A DNA stretch of 39,597 nucleotides from Lachnospiraceae bacterium. GTDB lineage: Bacteria > Bacillota > Clostridia > Lachnospirales > Lachnospiraceae. The number at the start of each line of letters is the position of its first letter. The stretch's first letter is position 1. The stretch covers positions 1 to 39,597 of the forward strand of contig JAQXWO010000140.1 of NCBI GenBank assembly GCA_029225485.1. Reading direction: 5' to 3'. The notes beneath the pieces are model-generated. The model had not been told where the DNA came from and did not search any database. It saw only the letters and a program-made list of their open reading frames with translations. Both the position numbers and the translations under genes were made by a program. Of the stretch, positions 36,662 through 39,597 are shown in pieces.

Positions 36662-37990
36662 ATGGATGAGGCCGTAATTAAGAGGACGATGCCTCACAGT
36701 GTGGAGGCGGAGCAGTCGGTGATCGGTGCCATGATCATGGATCGGGATGCGATCACGGTGGCGTCGGAGATCCTGACGTCGGAAGATTTTTATCAGAAGC
36801 AGTACGGCATCCTGTTTGATGCCATGACGGAATTGTATACAGAGGGCAAGCCTGTAGATCTGATCACACTGCAGAACCGGCTGAGGGAGAAGGATGTGCC
36901 GCCGGAGGTCAGCAGTCTTGAGTTTGTCCGGGATATCCTGTCTGCAGTATCTACATCTGCCAATGTCAAATATTATGCGGAGATCGTATCGGAGAAGGCG
37001 CTGCTGCGCCGGCTGATCCGTGTAACGGAAGAGATCGCGGAGGCCTGTTATGCAGGTAAGGATAAAGTGGAAGACATCATGGAGGACACGGAGAAGAAGG
37101 TCTTTCAGGTGCTCCAGCGCAGGACCAACGATGAGTTTGTTCCGATCAAGGAAGTCGTGCTGAATGCTCTGGACAAGATCGAGGCGGCCAGCCGTATGAA
37201 AGGCAGCGTCACAGGTCTTGCCACCGGTTTTATAGATCTGGATTACAAGACTTCCGGCATGCAGCCCTCGGATCTGGTGCTGATCGCGGCCCGTCCGTCC
37301 ATGGGAAAGACGGCGTTTGTGCTGAATATCGCGGAGTATATGGCATTCCGCAATGAAAAGCATGTAGCAGTCTTCAGTCTCGAGATGTCCAAGGAGCAGC
37401 TGATCAACCGTATGTTTTCCCTGGAATCCAGGGTGGATGCCCAGGTGCTGAGGACCGGAAATCTGAGTGACAATGACTGGGCCAGCCTGATCGAGGCCGC
37501 CGGGATCATCGGCCGTTCCAATCTCATGATCGATGATACGCCGGGTATCTCCGTCAGCGAGCTGCGCAGCAAATGCAGGAAGCTGAAGCTGGAGCATGGA
37601 CTTGATATTATTATGATCGACTACCTGCAGCTGATGCAGGGCAGCAGGCGGGCAGAATCCAGACAGCAGGAGATCTCGGAGATTTCCCGTTCTCTCAAGG
37701 AGATCGCCAGAGAATTGCAGGTGCCGGTGATCGCGCTGTCCCAGCTGTCCCGTGCCGTAGAGCAGAGACCGGATCACCGCCCCATGCTTTCCGACCTGCG
37801 AGAGTCGGGGGCCATCGAGCAGGATGCGGACGTGGTCATGTTTCTGTACCGTGACGATTACTACAATCATGACACCGAGAAAAAGGATGTGGCGGAGGTT
37901 ATCATCGCCAAACAGAGAAACGGCCCGATCGGTACAGTGGAACTGGCATGGCTGCCCAGATTTACCAAGTTTGCGAATATGCAGAAGTAA
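36662..37990 (+). CDS. dnaB: Replicative DNA helicase DnaB
   Basis: 'MPHSVEAEQSVIGAMIMD', 'DLVLIAARPSMGKTAFVLNIAEY', 'IIMIDYLQLMQG', 'LREKDVPP', 'DLRESGAIEQDADVVMFLYRDDYY'. Start at internal ATG 36662. Confidence 0.96.
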   Translation: MDEAVIKRTMPHSVEAEQSVIGAMIMDRDAITVASEILTSEDFYQKQYGILFDAMTELYTEGKPVDLITLQNRLREKDVPPEVSSLEFVRDILSAVSTSANVKYYAEIVSEKALLRRLIRVTEEIAEACYAGKDKVEDIMEDTEKKVFQVLQRRTNDEFVPIKEVVLNALDKIEAASRMKGSVTGLATGFIDLDYKTSGMQPSDLVLIAARPSMGKTAFVLNIAEYMAFRNEKHVAVFSLEMSKEQLINRMFSLESRVDAQVLRTGNLSDNDWASLIEAAGIIGRSNLMIDDTPGISVSELRSKCRKLKLEHGLDIIMIDYLQLMQGSRRAESRQQEISEISRSLKEIARELQVPVIALSQLSRAVEQRPDHRPMLSDLRESGAIEQDADVVMFLYRDDYYNHDTEKKDVAEVIIAKQRNGPIGTVELAWLPRFTKFANMQK

Positions 37991-38090
37991 GTGTGAATCA
38001 GGATTTTTGCCGCAGTTCAGAGCCACTTTTTCTGCCCAGGGCTACGCGGAGGTTTTTACAACTGTGCTATCGGGAAAGCAGACCAGCGAA

Positions 38091-38204
38091 ACAATGCGGT
38101 ATTTAAGGTGGATCATACTAAGGCTTGTCTTCGTGTGCTGCATCCATGAAGAGTCAGATGTCCTGGATACGTCTGGGGCAGTCAGCTGTGTATTAAATGA
38201 ATGC
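38091..38204 (+). repeat. Possible degenerate/internally deleted copy D of the long-hairpin element
   Basis: ACAATGCG head, CGTGTGCTGCATCC (cf. CGTGTGCTGCCTCC), GAGTCAGA (cf. GAGGTCAGA), GGGGCAGT, and tail AGCTGTGTATTAAATG in the same order as copies A/B. Confidence 0.45.
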
Positions 38205-38276
38205 AAATCGTAATGATTCAATATTGCAGGGGATGTCTGAGACTGGCTGCAGACTCTGGATCACTCAGAGAGGGGG

Positions 38277-38741
38277 ATGTACGTGGATTTTTCGGTATGG
38301 GATAAAAAACATCCGACAGATTTGGGTAATGTACCTACGGACGAGATCATTCAACGGATTCGTCAGGACCCTCAGCATTTTCAGGAGAATTATCTTGATA
38401 TGGTCGGTGAGGCGCGGTTTGAGGAGTATCTGAGTGAGCTGATGGAGAAGTACCATTTCACTCCGGGGAAGCTGATTATCCGTTCCTGTCTGAGCAAGCC
38501 GTTTGTTTATCAGATATTGAAGGGTGAACGGGTGCCCGGCAGAGATATGGTGATCCGTATGGGACTGGCCATGGGCGCGGATCAGGATGAGATTCAGAGC
38601 CTTCTGACCCGTGCAGGAAAAGGAATCCTTTATCCGAAGGTCAGACGGGACGCAGCGATTCTATGCTGCATTGAGATGAAAAAATCTCTGGAGGATACGA
38701 ATCTTTTTCTCAAGGAGCACGGGGAGAAGGAACTTGTATAA
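38277..38741 (+). CDS. Helix-turn-helix (XRE-like) protein
   Basis: 154 aa; 'KLIIRSCLSKPFVYQILKGERVPGRDMVIRMGLAMGADQDEIQSLLTRAG' looks like an XRE HTH with the usual spacing; fold assignment by eye. Confidence 0.6.
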   Translation: MYVDFSVWDKKHPTDLGNVPTDEIIQRIRQDPQHFQENYLDMVGEARFEEYLSELMEKYHFTPGKLIIRSCLSKPFVYQILKGERVPGRDMVIRMGLAMGADQDEIQSLLTRAGKGILYPKVRRDAAILCCIEMKKSLEDTNLFLKEHGEKELV

Positions 38742-38794
38742 ATGAAAAGTGATATATTATACTGACTGTCTGTTGGAAGTTACGGCAGCAGGGA

Positions 38795-39597
38795 ATGATA
38801 AATATGGATAGAAAAAACACTCGGAAAAATGCTCCTGCGCCAGTAGACGGGGAGCAGCTGTTTGAAAAGATCTACAGGCGGGAGACAGGACTTCCGGAAG
38901 AACTGGAGGGTACGCTTCACATTGTCTCCTGTATTGCCTTTCGCGAGGAACAGCAGGTATATCTTGTGGAAGATGAAGTGGGGCGGAGATCCATTCTGAA
39001 AAGGGCAGAGGGCAGCCAGAAACAGCTTCTGAAAAGAGAGGCTGACAGTCTGGAGCATCTCCGCTTTTCTTTTTTACCTGCTTTTTTGTCATGGGCAGAA
39101 TCGGAAGGGTCTGTCTGGCTTCAGAGAGAATACATTCCCGGAGATACCCTGTGGGAACTGGTGGAAAAAAACGGGCCCTTTTCACCGGAACAGGCAGGGG
39201 CGCTTATGTGCCGTCTGTGCATTATGACAGCTCAGCTGCACGAATCACAGCCGCCGATCATACACAGGGATCTGAAGCCTCAGAACATCATTCTGACGCC
39301 GGAGGAGAACCTGTTTCTGATTGATCTGGGGACCGTGCGGGAATACCGCAGCGACGCACAGCATGATACGGTATTTGTGGGGACGAGAAGCACGGCGGCG
39401 CCGGAGCAGTACGGATATCATCAGACAGACTGCCGTACGGATATTTATGCGCTGGGAGTCATTTACCTGTATCTTCTTACCGGCAGCATGGAATTTCAAA
39501 AGCCGGAGACACGGAAACTGGCGCCGGAAGCATGCATACAGATCATAGATACATGTACCAGCTTTAATCCGGAGAACCGGTATCAGAGCTGTGATGC
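38795..39597 (+). CDS. Hanks-type Ser/Thr protein kinase (3' truncated by window end)
   Basis: Open frame to window end, absent from the ORF track: 'PIIHRDLKPQNIILTPEENLFLIDLGTVREY...VFVGTRSTAAPEQYGYHQTDCRTDIYALGVIYLYLLTG'. Confidence 0.88.
   Translation, partial: MINMDRKNTRKNAPAPVDGEQLFEKIYRRETGLPEELEGTLHIVSCIAFREEQQVYLVEDEVGRRSILKRAEGSQKQLLKREADSLEHLRFSFLPAFLSWAESEGSVWLQREYIPGDTLWELVEKNGPFSPEQAGALMCRLCIMTAQLHESQPPIIHRDLKPQNIILTPEENLFLIDLGTVREYRSDAQHDTVFVGTRSTAAPEQYGYHQTDCRTDIYALGVIYLYLLTGSMEFQKPETRKLAPEACIQIIDTCTSFNPENRYQSCD

Noticed and set aside
1-39597. CRISPR arrays, tRNA/rRNA genes, prophage or transposase genes
   Set aside because: Looked for spacer-repeat periodicity, cloverleaf-like sequences and integrase/transposase motifs by eye; none found.

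Overview
Chromosomal segment from a Firmicute, probably Lachnospiraceae-like (inferred from protein families only). Almost every confident gene is on the + strand. Order: (1) 1-15.5 kb, a teichoic-acid/LicD-type surface polymer cluster (IspD/TarI-like, three SDR/epimerase-like genes, an acyltransferase, a LicD fusion, GT2, a TagF-like CDP-glycerol transferase) interspersed with an AEC transporter, SpmA-like protein, hemerythrin, galK-galT and an EamA transporter; (2) 15.5-20.9 kb, asnS, a response regulator/histidine kinase pair, a class B sortase and a SIR2 protein; (3) 21.2-22.6 kb, DUF951-rpsF-ssb-rpsR; (4) 22.7-27.4 kb, an AT-richer accessory stretch with a CHAP/LRR secreted protein and a three-gene locus of soluble TPR-histidine kinase, receiver-only response regulator and PIN-domain nuclease; (5) 27.4-39.6 kb, butyrate kinase, SNF2 helicase, LUD protein, small (p)ppGpp synthetase, GdpP, rplI, dnaB, an HTH-like protein and a truncated Ser/Thr kinase. 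Two observations stand out. First, there is a family of about 200-bp intergenic long-hairpin elements (20898-21103, 32089-32293, 36327-36546, and a degenerate 38091-38204) with shared end motifs; the two closest copies differ by changes in both arms that preserve base pairing. Second, the TPR-HK/REC/PIN operon is laid out like a phosphorelay defence system (compare Detocs) but carries a separate PIN effector. A compact multi-hairpin intergenic element flanked by 23-bp direct repeats also lies between asnS and the response regulator.
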